A stretch of DNA of 40,139 bases from Fidelibacterota bacterium. Its GTDB lineage: Bacteria > Fidelibacterota > Marinisomatia > Marinisomatales > TCS55. The translations under genes were made by a program, and so were the position numbers. Positions 8,463-16,026 of this stretch are shown one piece after another. Within the stretch, counting starts at the first letter, position 1. The number at the start of each line of letters is the position of its first letter. The stretch covers positions 1 through 40,139 of the forward strand of contig JAERSH010000049.1 of assembly GCA_016845785.1 (NCBI GenBank), written 5' to 3'. Under the pieces are notes generated by a model, which saw nothing but the letters and a program-made list of their open reading frames with translations, had not been told where the DNA came from and did no database searches.

Positions 8463-9163
8463 AAATTCTTAAAATATTCATTTTATTTATATCACTAACC
8501 ATTGCGGGAGAAGTGCCTTTTAAAATTGGTGAATCATTAAAATATTCTGCCGAATTCAATATGGTACCTGTCGGTGATGCTGAATTAAATGTAACCGGAA
8601 TTGAGTCCATAAATAATATAGAAACATACCATGTTTATTTTTCAGCTCGCACCCGTGGATTGGCCGATCAGCTATTTAAAATTCGAGACCGAATCGATAT
8701 TTGGATGGATAAAAGTGAATTCTTTACCCATCGATTGAAAAAAGACATCAATGAAGGGTCTTATCATAAAAAAATTGATGTTCATTTTGATTATGATCAA
8801 TCCATTGCCAAAACGGAAACAAAAGAAATCGAAATCGACTTCAAAGCCAGAGATTCTTTTTCTATGTTTTATTATTTAAGGACCATTCCGCTTGAAGAAA
8901 ATAAAGTGATGTCATTTTCTTCTTATGAAGGTAAACGGATCGTCCACTATAATCTGCAAATGACCGGAAGGGAAACATTGAGAACGCCGCTGGGTGCCAT
9001 ATCATGCAAAGTGGTTCGTCCTTTTCAAGATGGAAAAAACTTATTTAAAAATCAGGGCGATATGCAAATATGGATCAGCGACGATGAGCGCAGACTTCCG
9101 GTGAAAATCCAGATTAAAATGAAATTTGGATCTATGACCTTATTATTGAAAAAAGTTAGTTGA
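8459..9163 (+). CDS. DUF3108-family exported protein
   Basis: A 234-residue protein starting at a GTG that overlaps the tsaC stop (GTGA). The N-terminus is a short signal peptide ending near TIAGEVPF. The rest is beta-rich and matches the DUF3108 pattern: FKIGESLKYSAEFN at the start, RTRGLADQLFKIRDRIDIWMD in the middle, and a late TPLGAISCKVVRP segment followed by WISDDERRLPVKIQIKM. Family members are periplasmic or envelope proteins of unknown biochemical role. Co-location with a lipid A acyltransferase fits an envelope function, which is inference. Faces rseP with about 40 bases between the stops. Confidence 0.82.
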   Translation: MKILKIFILFISLTIAGEVPFKIGESLKYSAEFNMVPVGDAELNVTGIESINNIETYHVYFSARTRGLADQLFKIRDRIDIWMDKSEFFTHRLKKDINEGSYHKKIDVHFDYDQSIAKTETKEIEIDFKARDSFSMFYYLRTIPLEENKVMSFSSYEGKRIVHYNLQMTGRETLRTPLGAISCKVVRPFQDGKNLFKNQGDMQIWISDDERRLPVKIQIKMKFGSMTLLLKKVS

Positions 9164-9204
9164 TTATAAGTAACTGTGGGGTATGCTTCGCCCTTACAAT
9201 ATTA

Positions 9205-10374
9205 TTAATTCCCAAACAATCTCCCCACATCATTTACAATAACGGTAATCATGAGCATGAGGAGCAATACCATGCCAATTTGCTGAATGGCCATTCGCAT
9301 TTTAATCGTTAATGGCCTGCGAATAATTCCTTCAATAACTGTAATTAAAATATGGCCGCCATCCAGTCCGGGAATAGGCAATACATTTAAAAATGCAAGG
9401 TTGCAGCTAATCAGCGCCATTAATGATAAGAAGGGAATCCACCCCGCCTTCGCTGTTTCACCAGCCAGTTGAGCAATCATGATCGGTCCGCCCAATTCTT
9501 TGATTGATGCTTGCCCAGAAGTCAGCATCCGAACAGAAAGAATTATCATGCCAAACCCACGGGCGGTAGCAGTAGCACCCATTTTCATACTTTCAGAAAA
9601 TGATACGGGTTCATATTCATAATGGGGATAAACACCAATCACGCCCACCGTATCTCCGGTTGTGGGATTAAGTTGAAAGCTAGTCTCTAAATCTACGGTT
9701 CCAGTTTCACCATTTCTTGAATATGAAAGGGTGATTTGTTGATTGGGCCTTTTATGAATTTCTCCTGTCAAGTCATCCCATGCCTTAATTCTTTTTCCTT
9801 CAATAGCTGTAATAACATCGCCTTTTTCTAAACCCGCCACATCTGCAGGAAGTCCCGGCAAAAGCTCATTGATGACCGGTTCATTGGATATAACCGGCTT
9901 GCCCGTATGGTTAGAAAGGCCGGCAAAGATAACGAATGCCAATACCGTATTCATGATAACACCGGCACTCATAAACCAGATTTGCTTCCACTTTGATTTA
10001 CTCATAAGTTCATCGGGTTTGTGATCGATATTTGAATCCATACTTTCATCGATTATTCCGGCGACTTTCACATACCCACCAAATGGAATGACGGCAAAAC
10101 AATATTCTGTTCCTGTCCCTTTACGGCCTGATACAGAAATGGTTTTGGAATAGAATGGGCCCCACTCAATTTTTCCTTCATCATTTTTTCGATAAAAGAA
10201 AAAACGAAACTCCCATCCATTCGGTACAGAAGTAAATGTCATTAATCTTGGTGGATATCCCACAGAAAATCGTTCTACTCTTACGCTAATAGATCGTGCC
10301 GCCAAATAGTGGCCCAATTCATGGATAAATATCAATACACCCAATAGGATGATGGTTGCAATTAATGTTGTCAT
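9205..10374 (-). CDS. rseP: Site-2 protease RseP
   Basis: Intramembrane zinc metalloprotease that cuts membrane-anchored anti-sigma factors and signal-peptide remnants. The 389-residue protein has HELGH at 18-22 in the first helix, one PDZ domain in the middle (about 165-230, PGLPADVAGLEKGDVI) and the second active-site motif NVLPIPGLDGG with Asp338. Three to four membrane helices frame these. It lies 13 bases downstream of dxr and is the last gene of the envelope operon. No anti-sigma factor gene is present in the window, so the substrate is unknown. Confidence 0.94.
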   Translation of the reverse strand: MTTLIATIILLGVLIFIHELGHYLAARSISVRVERFSVGYPPRLMTFTSVPNGWEFRFFFYRKNDEGKIEWGPFYSKTISVSGRKGTGTEYCFAVIPFGGYVKVAGIIDESMDSNIDHKPDELMSKSKWKQIWFMSAGVIMNTVLAFVIFAGLSNHTGKPVISNEPVINELLPGLPADVAGLEKGDVITAIEGKRIKAWDDLTGEIHKRPNQQITLSYSRNGETGTVDLETSFQLNPTTGDTVGVIGVYPHYEYEPVSFSESMKMGATATARGFGMIILSVRMLTSGQASIKELGGPIMIAQLAGETAKAGWIPFLSLMALISCNLAFLNVLPIPGLDGGHILITVIEGIIRRPLTIKMRMAIQQIGMVLLLMLMITVIVNDVGRLFGN

Positions 10375-10387
10375 ATTAAATCATTTA

Positions 10388-11542
10388 TTATTGTTTGTTT
10401 GGATAGGCTTGTACAAATCGCGTTGCCCATTCCTCGATTTTAAAAAGATCTGTTAATGTGGGATGGGCGACCCAATCATGCTGTGCGCAGGCTTGTTCTA
10501 TAATCGCCGGAATATCCATAAATCCAATTTCTTCTTTTAAGAAGCGATATACTGCTTGCTCATTTACCACATTCAGAACGGCCGCTGAGGAGCCTTTTTT
10601 CTTTAATGCATCATATGCCAATTGGATGCAGGGGAATCGATTCACATCCGGAGATTCAAATGTAAGTGTCCCCACATTAATCAAATCGAGCCCATCCCAG
10701 TTGGCTGGTGCATGTTCTGGATACGTTAATGCATATTGAATTGGAATTTTCATATCCGGGACACCCAATTGCGCTTTCACGGATTTATCCTTGAATTCTA
10801 CCATAGAATGAATAATGGATTGAGGATGCACAACAATATCAATATCATCAGCATCTATCCCAAACAGCCAATGAGTTTCGATTACTTCCAGACCTTTGTT
10901 CATCATGGTTGCTGAGTCAATCGTGATTTTTTGACCCATGTCCCAATTGGGATGTTGTAAGGCATCGGCAAGTGTAATTTCATTAAATGTGCTAACATCT
11001 CGATCCCGAAATGGTCCGCCGCTTCCAGTTAAAATTATTCGCTCAACTTCATCCAAACTTTCACCAGTAAGGCATTGCCAAATGGCAGAATGTTCACTAT
11101 CCACGGGAAAGATTTTTGCGCCAGATTTTATTTTTTCCTGTTCAATAATATCTCCGGCCATGACCAAACTTTCTTTATTGCTCAGCGCCACATCCACACC
11201 TGACTTCACCGCATTAAATGTGGGTTCCATTCCAGAAGATCCAACCAATCCATTGAGCATAATATCAACATCTGCACGACTTGCTAATTCTAAAAGGCCT
11301 TCGCGACCTTGAAATACGGAAATGTTTTCATCCTTTAATTTTGATTGGACAAATTCAGCAGCCTCATCGTCAACAATGGCCACAGCATTAGGTCGATATT
11401 TTTTTGCTTGCTCAACCAAAAGTGGACCATTTTTATTGGCACTAAGCACGGTCACATCAAATGCATCATTCAGGTTATCAACCACATTCAACGCATTTAC
11501 ACCAATTGATCCTGTAGAGCCAAGAATGGATATTTTTTTCAT
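10388..11542 (-). CDS. dxr: 1-deoxy-D-xylulose 5-phosphate reductoisomerase
   Basis: Converts DXP to MEP with NADPH, the committed step of the MEP isoprenoid pathway. The 384-residue protein has GSTGSIG (8-14) for NADPH, the LSNKESLV and VDSEHSAIWQ metal/substrate motifs, TGSGGPFRD and the HPNWDMGQKITIDSATMMNKGLE region. All are intact and the length is normal. The pathway feeds the undecaprenyl carrier made by UppS at the other end of this operon. Two bases separate its ATG from the upstream barrel gene. Dxr next to RseP is a common pairing. Confidence 0.97.
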   Translation of the reverse strand: MKKISILGSTGSIGVNALNVVDNLNDAFDVTVLSANKNGPLLVEQAKKYRPNAVAIVDDEAAEFVQSKLKDENISVFQGREGLLELASRADVDIMLNGLVGSSGMEPTFNAVKSGVDVALSNKESLVMAGDIIEQEKIKSGAKIFPVDSEHSAIWQCLTGESLDEVERIILTGSGGPFRDRDVSTFNEITLADALQHPNWDMGQKITIDSATMMNKGLEVIETHWLFGIDADDIDIVVHPQSIIHSMVEFKDKSVKAQLGVPDMKIPIQYALTYPEHAPANWDGLDLINVGTLTFESPDVNRFPCIQLAYDALKKKGSSAAVLNVVNEQAVYRFLKEEIGFMDIPAIIEQACAQHDWVAHPTLTDLFKIEEWATRFVQAYPNKQ

Positions 11543-11544
11543 GA

Positions 11545-12216
11545 TTAAAATGTGTTCACAACGCTAATGGATATCAAATTATAATTCGCACCAATCCATA
11601 ATTGTGGAATGGCCTTCAACCCAAACAGATTGAAGGATGTTCCCACATTTACAAAGTTAGTTTGCAGTTTTACTTTGGATGGAGAACCCTCTTCAACCAT
11701 ACCAAAAGGGTTAACATCGACCTTATTCATTCCCAATCCTATCTGGATAGGGAACCCCCTCCATTCGACTGACCGTTTCCCCATAATTTGAAGTCCCGTT
11801 AAATATAATTGATTGTGGGCGTTTAATCGGCCCGCATCCAAAAGTACTTTCCATTTAGATGGCTCATTTTCCTTCCCTGGTGTAAGAGACATCCCCCATC
11901 CGTATAATTGAACGGCCCCTTCATTTCCACCATAACTTGCCATCCTGCCTCGAAGGGTTAAGTTCCATGAAACTTTAATATCTCCGTGAATAATGGGAAC
12001 CATACCGGCATTAGAAAATCCCTTATTTATTGTGGCGCCGATAGCAATTCGTCTATCTTTTGGGATATCCAAAGCGGATTGGTGGGTTGTCGTCAGGCCA
12101 CCATAACGATATAATTGTTCAGATTTATTATCATGAGATATGAGTCCAGACAATGAAAAGGATGTCCACTGACCGAAAGCCTGAGTAACTAAACATAAAA
12201 TAATAATGCGCCGCAT
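11545..12216 (-). CDS. Small predicted outer-membrane beta-barrel protein, unknown function
   Basis: No named family recognised. The 223-residue product has a signal peptide (MRRIIILCLVTQAFGQ) and then alternating hydrophobic/polar strands such as KVSWNLTLRGRMASYG, NQLYLTGLQIMG and PIQIGLGMNKV, ending with phenylalanine, the usual signal for barrel insertion. About eight to ten strands would fit. It sits between lpxA and dxr with gaps of 24 and 2 bases, so it is co-transcribed with lipid A genes. A role in the outer membrane is likely; anything more specific would be guesswork. Confidence 0.72.
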   Translation of the reverse strand: MRRIIILCLVTQAFGQWTSFSLSGLISHDNKSEQLYRYGGLTTTHQSALDIPKDRRIAIGATINKGFSNAGMVPIIHGDIKVSWNLTLRGRMASYGGNEGAVQLYGWGMSLTPGKENEPSKWKVLLDAGRLNAHNQLYLTGLQIMGKRSVEWRGFPIQIGLGMNKVDVNPFGMVEEGSPSKVKLQTNFVNVGTSFNLFGLKAIPQLWIGANYNLISISVVNTF

Positions 12217-12240
12217 TAATAACTCCCCGGGAAACTGGTA

Positions 12241-13008
12241 TTAAATAATACCGCGCTCACTGGTTTCAATAAAATCAACTATCGTCTTAATATGATCTGA
12301 TTGTGACATTTCTGATTTGATCTTTTTCAGAGCATCAGTCCGGGTTAGTTTCGATAAGAAATAAGTACGGTACGCTTTTTTAATTTCTGCTCTGGCTTCA
12401 TCTGAAAAGCCTCTTCTTTCCAACCCAATTCTATTGATACCGCCAAAGCGAATTGGCTCCCCAGCAGCAATAATGAATGGGGGCACATCTTGAACGGCCC
12501 GAAATCCGCCACCGATAAATGAATGTGATCCAATTTTTGTAAATTGATGCACCATCACACCGCCACCCAGATTTACCCAATCACCCAATTCAACATGTCC
12601 ACCCAATGTGGCCAGGTTGGCCATTATTGTATTATCCCCAACAATACAGTCATGAGCCACGTGAGCACAAGCCATGAGCAAGACATTATTCCCAACCACT
12701 GTTTTTCCATAAGCAACTGTGCCGCGATTAATGGTGACCGACTCTCTAATTAACACATTATCACCAATAATTGTAAGTGTCTCTTCACCGGCATATTTCA
12801 AATCTTGGGGGGCTTCACCAAGAGAGGTATTATGATAAATAGTACAATTCTCGCCGATAGTGGTTCCTCTGCAAATGGTATTGTGATTACCAATTGAAGT
12901 ACCATCACCAATGGTCACCCCATCTTCAATGATGGTATATGCACCAACGGATACATTTTGGCCTAAATTGGCCTGAGGAGAGATTAAAGCTGTGGGATGT
13001 ATTGCGAT
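12241..13008 (-). CDS. lpxA: UDP-N-acetylglucosamine acyltransferase LpxA (apparent ATC start)
   Basis: First step of lipid A synthesis: transfer of a 3-hydroxyacyl chain from ACP to UDP-GlcNAc. The protein is a hexapeptide-repeat left-handed helix with the catalytic His in CAHVAHDCIVG, GGGVMVHQF, the QDVPPF segment and a helical C-terminus. The first usual start codon in frame is a GTG at 12918, but that removes the first conserved coil. The frame continues upstream as AIHPTALISPQANLGQ, typical of LpxA N-termini, up to a stop upstream, and contains no ATG, GTG or TTG. I placed the start at the ATC at 13008, nine bases after AGGAG, giving 255 residues, the normal family size. Confidence 0.88.
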   Translation of the reverse strand: MAIHPTALISPQANLGQNVSVGAYTIIEDGVTIGDGTSIGNHNTICRGTTIGENCTIYHNTSLGEAPQDLKYAGEETLTIIGDNVLIRESVTINRGTVAYGKTVVGNNVLLMACAHVAHDCIVGDNTIMANLATLGGHVELGDWVNLGGGVMVHQFTKIGSHSFIGGGFRAVQDVPPFIIAAGEPIRFGGINRIGLERRGFSDEARAEIKKAYRTYFLSKLTRTDALKKIKSEMSQSDHIKTIVDFIETSERGII

Positions 13009-13012
13009 GGGA

Positions 13013-14422
13013 TCAGGCTCCTGCCCGGTCCACCACCGTTGCTTTCAATTTGCCTTCTGCGACGAGCTTATCGCCTACATATCCTTTTCCAACAAGGAGT
13101 GCAGTCCCTAGTCTGAACTTGGCTAGTGACATTTCAAGGCGAAGCTGGTCCCCGGGGATAATTGGATGTCTAAATTTTGAATCTGATAACGCAGAAAAGA
13201 ACATATTCTTTTTCATGGGGTCTTCAAGGTTATTCAGCACTAAAAATGCGCCAGCTTGGGCCATGGCTTCAAGTACCAAAACACCTGGCATCACCGGTTG
13301 ATTTGGGAAATGCCCTTGAAAAAATGGTTCATTTATTGTAACATTTTTTATGGCTGTCAATTTTTCACCAGGTGTAATGTCAACAATCCGATCCACCAAC
13401 ACAAATGGATACCGATGAGGAAGGAGGTTTAAAATTGAATAAATATCAAACATAAATTTGTTATTCAGATTGCGCTGAAATTTTTGCTGTAGAATTTTCT
13501 TTTCGTAGACTTTTTTAATGCGTTTGACCAATTCTACGTTTGCCGCATGTCCACTTTTCGATGCAATAACATGACCTTGTAAAGGCATCCCCAATAGGGC
13601 CAAGTCTCCAATGAGATCCAATGCTTTATGGCGAACAGGTTCATTGTCAAATCGGAGTTCCTTGCCATTTAATGTACCATTTGCACCCAGACTGATTTCC
13701 TGTTTAATACCAAATAAGTTTTTAAGGTTATCTGCCTCTGATTGGTCAATTTCTTTATCAACAATAACAACTGCATTATCCAGATTGCCGCCTTTAATAA
13801 GACCATTTTCTTTTAATGTTTCTACTTCACTTAAGAAACAAAATGTACGGGCAGGGGCAATATCTTTTGCAAAATTTTGCTCGACTTGATCCAGGGTGGT
13901 AAATTGTGTCCCTAGTGTCCTGAACTTATAATCAATCATAAAAGTGATTCTAAATTGGTCAGAAGGCATAATATGGATATCAACCCCCCGTTCCGAATCT
14001 GTGTAGCCAACCGCTTCATCAATATGTAAATAATTTCTCGGCGATTCTTGTTTGACAATGCCTGCCTTAAGAAGGGCTTCTACAAAATCAACCGAACTGC
14101 CATCCATCACTGGTGGTTCTTTTTCAGTTAATTCGATTAAAACATTATCAAGACCAATGCCCACACAGGCCGCTAATGCGTGCTCAACTGTATGGATGCG
14201 GACACCGTTTTCTTCGATTGTTGTTCCACGGGATATATCCACCACATGGTCAATATCCGCACGGATTTCAGGACACCCGTCAACATCCATCCGTTTAAAC
14301 CGTATACCAAAATTATCCGGTGCAGGTTTAAACGTGATTTTGGATTCGACACCGGTGTGCAGGCCAATGCCGACACAAGATGTTTCACTACCAATCGTAC
14401 GCTGAAATTTTATGAAGCTCAT
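13013..14422 (-). CDS. lpxC/fabZ: Bifunctional LpxC-FabZ fusion (UDP-3-O-acyl-GlcNAc deacetylase / 3-hydroxyacyl-ACP dehydratase)
   Basis: A 469-residue fusion. Residues 1 to about 305 are LpxC, the committed zinc deacetylase of lipid A synthesis: EHALAA with zinc ligand His81, H-K-A-L-D giving His265 and Asp269, and the general acid His292 in SKSGHAAN. After a short linker, residues about 322-469 are FabZ, which dehydrates 3-hydroxyacyl-ACP: LLPHRYPF, then GHFPNQPVMPG with catalytic His371 and Glu385 in LEAMAQ. All key residues are intact in both halves. Such fusions are known in Bacteroidetes/Chlorobi relatives and could help balance hydroxyacyl-ACP use between lipid A and fatty acids. Seven bases after lpxD. 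Confidence 0.96.
   Translation of the reverse strand: MSFIKFQRTIGSETSCVGIGLHTGVESKITFKPAPDNFGIRFKRMDVDGCPEIRADIDHVVDISRGTTIEENGVRIHTVEHALAACVGIGLDNVLIELTEKEPPVMDGSSVDFVEALLKAGIVKQESPRNYLHIDEAVGYTDSERGVDIHIMPSDQFRITFMIDYKFRTLGTQFTTLDQVEQNFAKDIAPARTFCFLSEVETLKENGLIKGGNLDNAVVIVDKEIDQSEADNLKNLFGIKQEISLGANGTLNGKELRFDNEPVRHKALDLIGDLALLGMPLQGHVIASKSGHAANVELVKRIKKVYEKKILQQKFQRNLNNKFMFDIYSILNLLPHRYPFVLVDRIVDITPGEKLTAIKNVTINEPFFQGHFPNQPVMPGVLVLEAMAQAGAFLVLNNLEDPMKKNMFFSALSDSKFRHPIIPGDQLRLEMSLAKFRLGTALLVGKGYVGDKLVAEGKLKATVVDRAGA
13018..13022 (-). promoter_or_regulatory. Shine-Dalgarno AGGAG positioned for an ATC start of lpxA
   Basis: On the minus strand AGGAG is followed by nine bases (including the lpxC-fabZ stop TGA at 13015-13013) and then ATC at 13008-13006. 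This spacing is right for the ATC and too long (15 bases) for the ATA codon two codons later. It is much too far from the GTG at 12918. Confidence 0.6.
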
Positions 14423-14429
14423 AATTGAG

Positions 14430-15437
14430 TCAACTCAAGACTTTTTCTTCCAATTGTTTTAACCGTTTTTTTAGCTGTTTTACCTCAAGGTAAACAGCAT
14501 CACGACGATTTTTTTCACTGATCTCCCTGGCAGGTGCCCCTGAATATACCTTGCCTCCGGGAAGATCTTTCATCACTGCTGTATAACAAGCAAAGATGGC
14601 TCGATCACCTATGGTCACATGGTCAATCGCCCCTGCTTGCCCGCCAAAAATACAAAATTCACCTACTTTTGTACTTCCGGCAATTGTCACGTGTGCTGTC
14701 AATAAACACCCCCTGCCGATAGAAACATTGTGGGCTATTTGCACACCATTGTCGAATTTGCAATAATCACCAATGGTTGTGTCGCCAATTGTTCCTCGGT
14801 CTATCGTGCAATTTGCACCTATTTCTACGTTATTGCCAATAATAACATTTCCAATTTGAGGGAGCTTAATATGGGTGTCATTTTGAGTAACAAAACCATA
14901 ACCATCCCCACCAATTACAACGCCAGAGTGGATGATACATCCTTCACCAATTTGGGATTGGTGATATAAATGGATGTGATGGCTTAATGTTGAATGGTGG
15001 CCGATCTTTGCGCCAGATTCAATGACATTGTTCGCACCAACAGAAACATGATCTCCAATCTCTACACCTGCTTCTATAATCGAATAGGGGCCGATGGATA
15101 CATGTTGGCCAATGTTCGAATCTGGATGAATAATGGCTGTTTCATGAATACCATTGTTCACTGCATATTTTGGTGAAAAATGATTCAAAATCGATGCAAT
15201 AGCTACTTGAGGACTATCCACTACGATTCCATTTTTACCATCGAGTAAATCACCATCAGAAACGATGATTGCCGATGCGGGAGTGGATGAAATATATTGA
15301 TGATATTTCTTGTGGGCCACAAAAGTGATTGTACCATCCTTGCCATCATGAATGGTAGATACACCATGAATGGAAAGGGCAGGGTCCCCCATCACCGTGC
15401 CCTGCACGAGATCAGCCAGTGCTTGTAATGTGGTCAA
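14430..15437 (-). CDS. lpxD: UDP-3-O-acylglucosamine N-acyltransferase LpxD
   Basis: Third lipid A step: N-acylation of UDP-3-O-acyl-glucosamine. The 335-residue protein has the N-terminal uridine-binding domain (about 1-100, ending near HFSPKYA), a long stretch of hexapeptide repeats (about 100-290) with the catalytic His in VQIAHNVSIG, and a C-terminal basic coiled coil (QLKKRLKQLEEK). The only sensible start is a TTG at 15437, since LQALADLVQGTVMGDP matches the family N-terminus right after it and no ATG lies nearby. Nine bases separate it from the ompH stop. Confidence 0.94.
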   Translation of the reverse strand: MTTLQALADLVQGTVMGDPALSIHGVSTIHDGKDGTITFVAHKKYHQYISSTPASAIIVSDGDLLDGKNGIVVDSPQVAIASILNHFSPKYAVNNGIHETAIIHPDSNIGQHVSIGPYSIIEAGVEIGDHVSVGANNVIESGAKIGHHSTLSHHIHLYHQSQIGEGCIIHSGVVIGGDGYGFVTQNDTHIKLPQIGNVIIGNNVEIGANCTIDRGTIGDTTIGDYCKFDNGVQIAHNVSIGRGCLLTAHVTIAGSTKVGEFCIFGGQAGAIDHVTIGDRAIFACYTAVMKDLPGGKVYSGAPAREISEKNRRDAVYLEVKQLKKRLKQLEEKVLS

Positions 15438-15446
15438 AGACCGCGT

Positions 15447-16004
15447 TTAGTTTTTGGTTTCTGACGCTTCTTCTTTTTTATCCGAGACGTTATATTTTCT
15501 GAGTTCAAATAAAACGTCGTCAGTCAAGTCATGGGTGGGATTTCCATAAAGAAGGGATGTGGATCCATCGAGAATAAAATCGATGCTTTTTGCAGCAGCA
15601 ACTTTATCAACGGCTCGCTTTACCTTTGACAGGATATCAAACTCCAATTGGGCTTGACGTCTATACAGTTCTCCTTCAGGACCAACCATGGTCACTTGAA
15701 ATTGTTGAATGGTTGCCTCCCGAGAAGCGATTTCAGTTTCTTTTTCTTTTCGCCATTCAGGACTGCTCATGAGCCGTTGGGTCTCAAAAGCTTTTTTGAT
15801 GCTGTCCAGTTCCATAACCATCATGTTATACTGGGCATTAACCTGGCGATATTCCAGTTGAAGCTGGGCTTCTGCATCTTTGAATTCTTCATATTCCGCG
15901 CGAATGCGGTCTGATTGAACAAATCCAATTTTATTTTGGGCAGCAAGCATTACGGGCAACATCATTGCCACTATACCTACAGTTGTGATTGTCTTCCGAA
16001 TCAC
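15447..16004 (-). CDS. skp: OmpH/Skp-family periplasmic chaperone
   Basis: Holdase for unfolded outer-membrane proteins in the periplasm. The 185-residue protein has a signal peptide cut after MLAAQ, then NKIGFVQSDRIRAEYEEF, the conserved first strand of OmpH, followed by two long charged helices (tentacles, about 45-140) and a closing strand region SIDFILDGSTSLLY. It starts at GTG 16004, fixed by a strong AAGGAGGT; an overlapping ATG two bases upstream is out of frame and hits a stop at once. It follows bamA by 22 bases, the standard neighbour, and precedes lpxD. Confidence 0.9.
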   Translation of the reverse strand: MIRKTITTVGIVAMMLPVMLAAQNKIGFVQSDRIRAEYEEFKDAEAQLQLEYRQVNAQYNMMVMELDSIKKAFETQRLMSSPEWRKEKETEIASREATIQQFQVTMVGPEGELYRRQAQLEFDILSKVKRAVDKVAAAKSIDFILDGSTSLLYGNPTHDLTDDVLFELRKYNVSDKKEEASETKN

Positions 16005-16008
16005 ATTG

Positions 16009-16016
16009 ACCTCCTT
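16009..16016 (-). promoter_or_regulatory. Strong Shine-Dalgarno deciding the GTG start of ompH/skp
   Basis: AAGGAGGT on the minus strand lies four bases before GTG 16004-16002. It is one of the strongest ribosome-binding sites in the window. It selects GTG over the overlapping out-of-frame ATG at 16006, which would read ATG-TGA. Confidence 0.75.
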
Positions 16017-16026
16017 GATTTAATTA

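Noticed and set aside
9164-9204. Possible bidirectional terminator between the DUF3108 gene and rseP
   Set aside because: GTAA/TTAC and GGG/CCC can pair only with a large asymmetric internal loop and there is no T tract, so it does not meet the standard of the three terminators listed.
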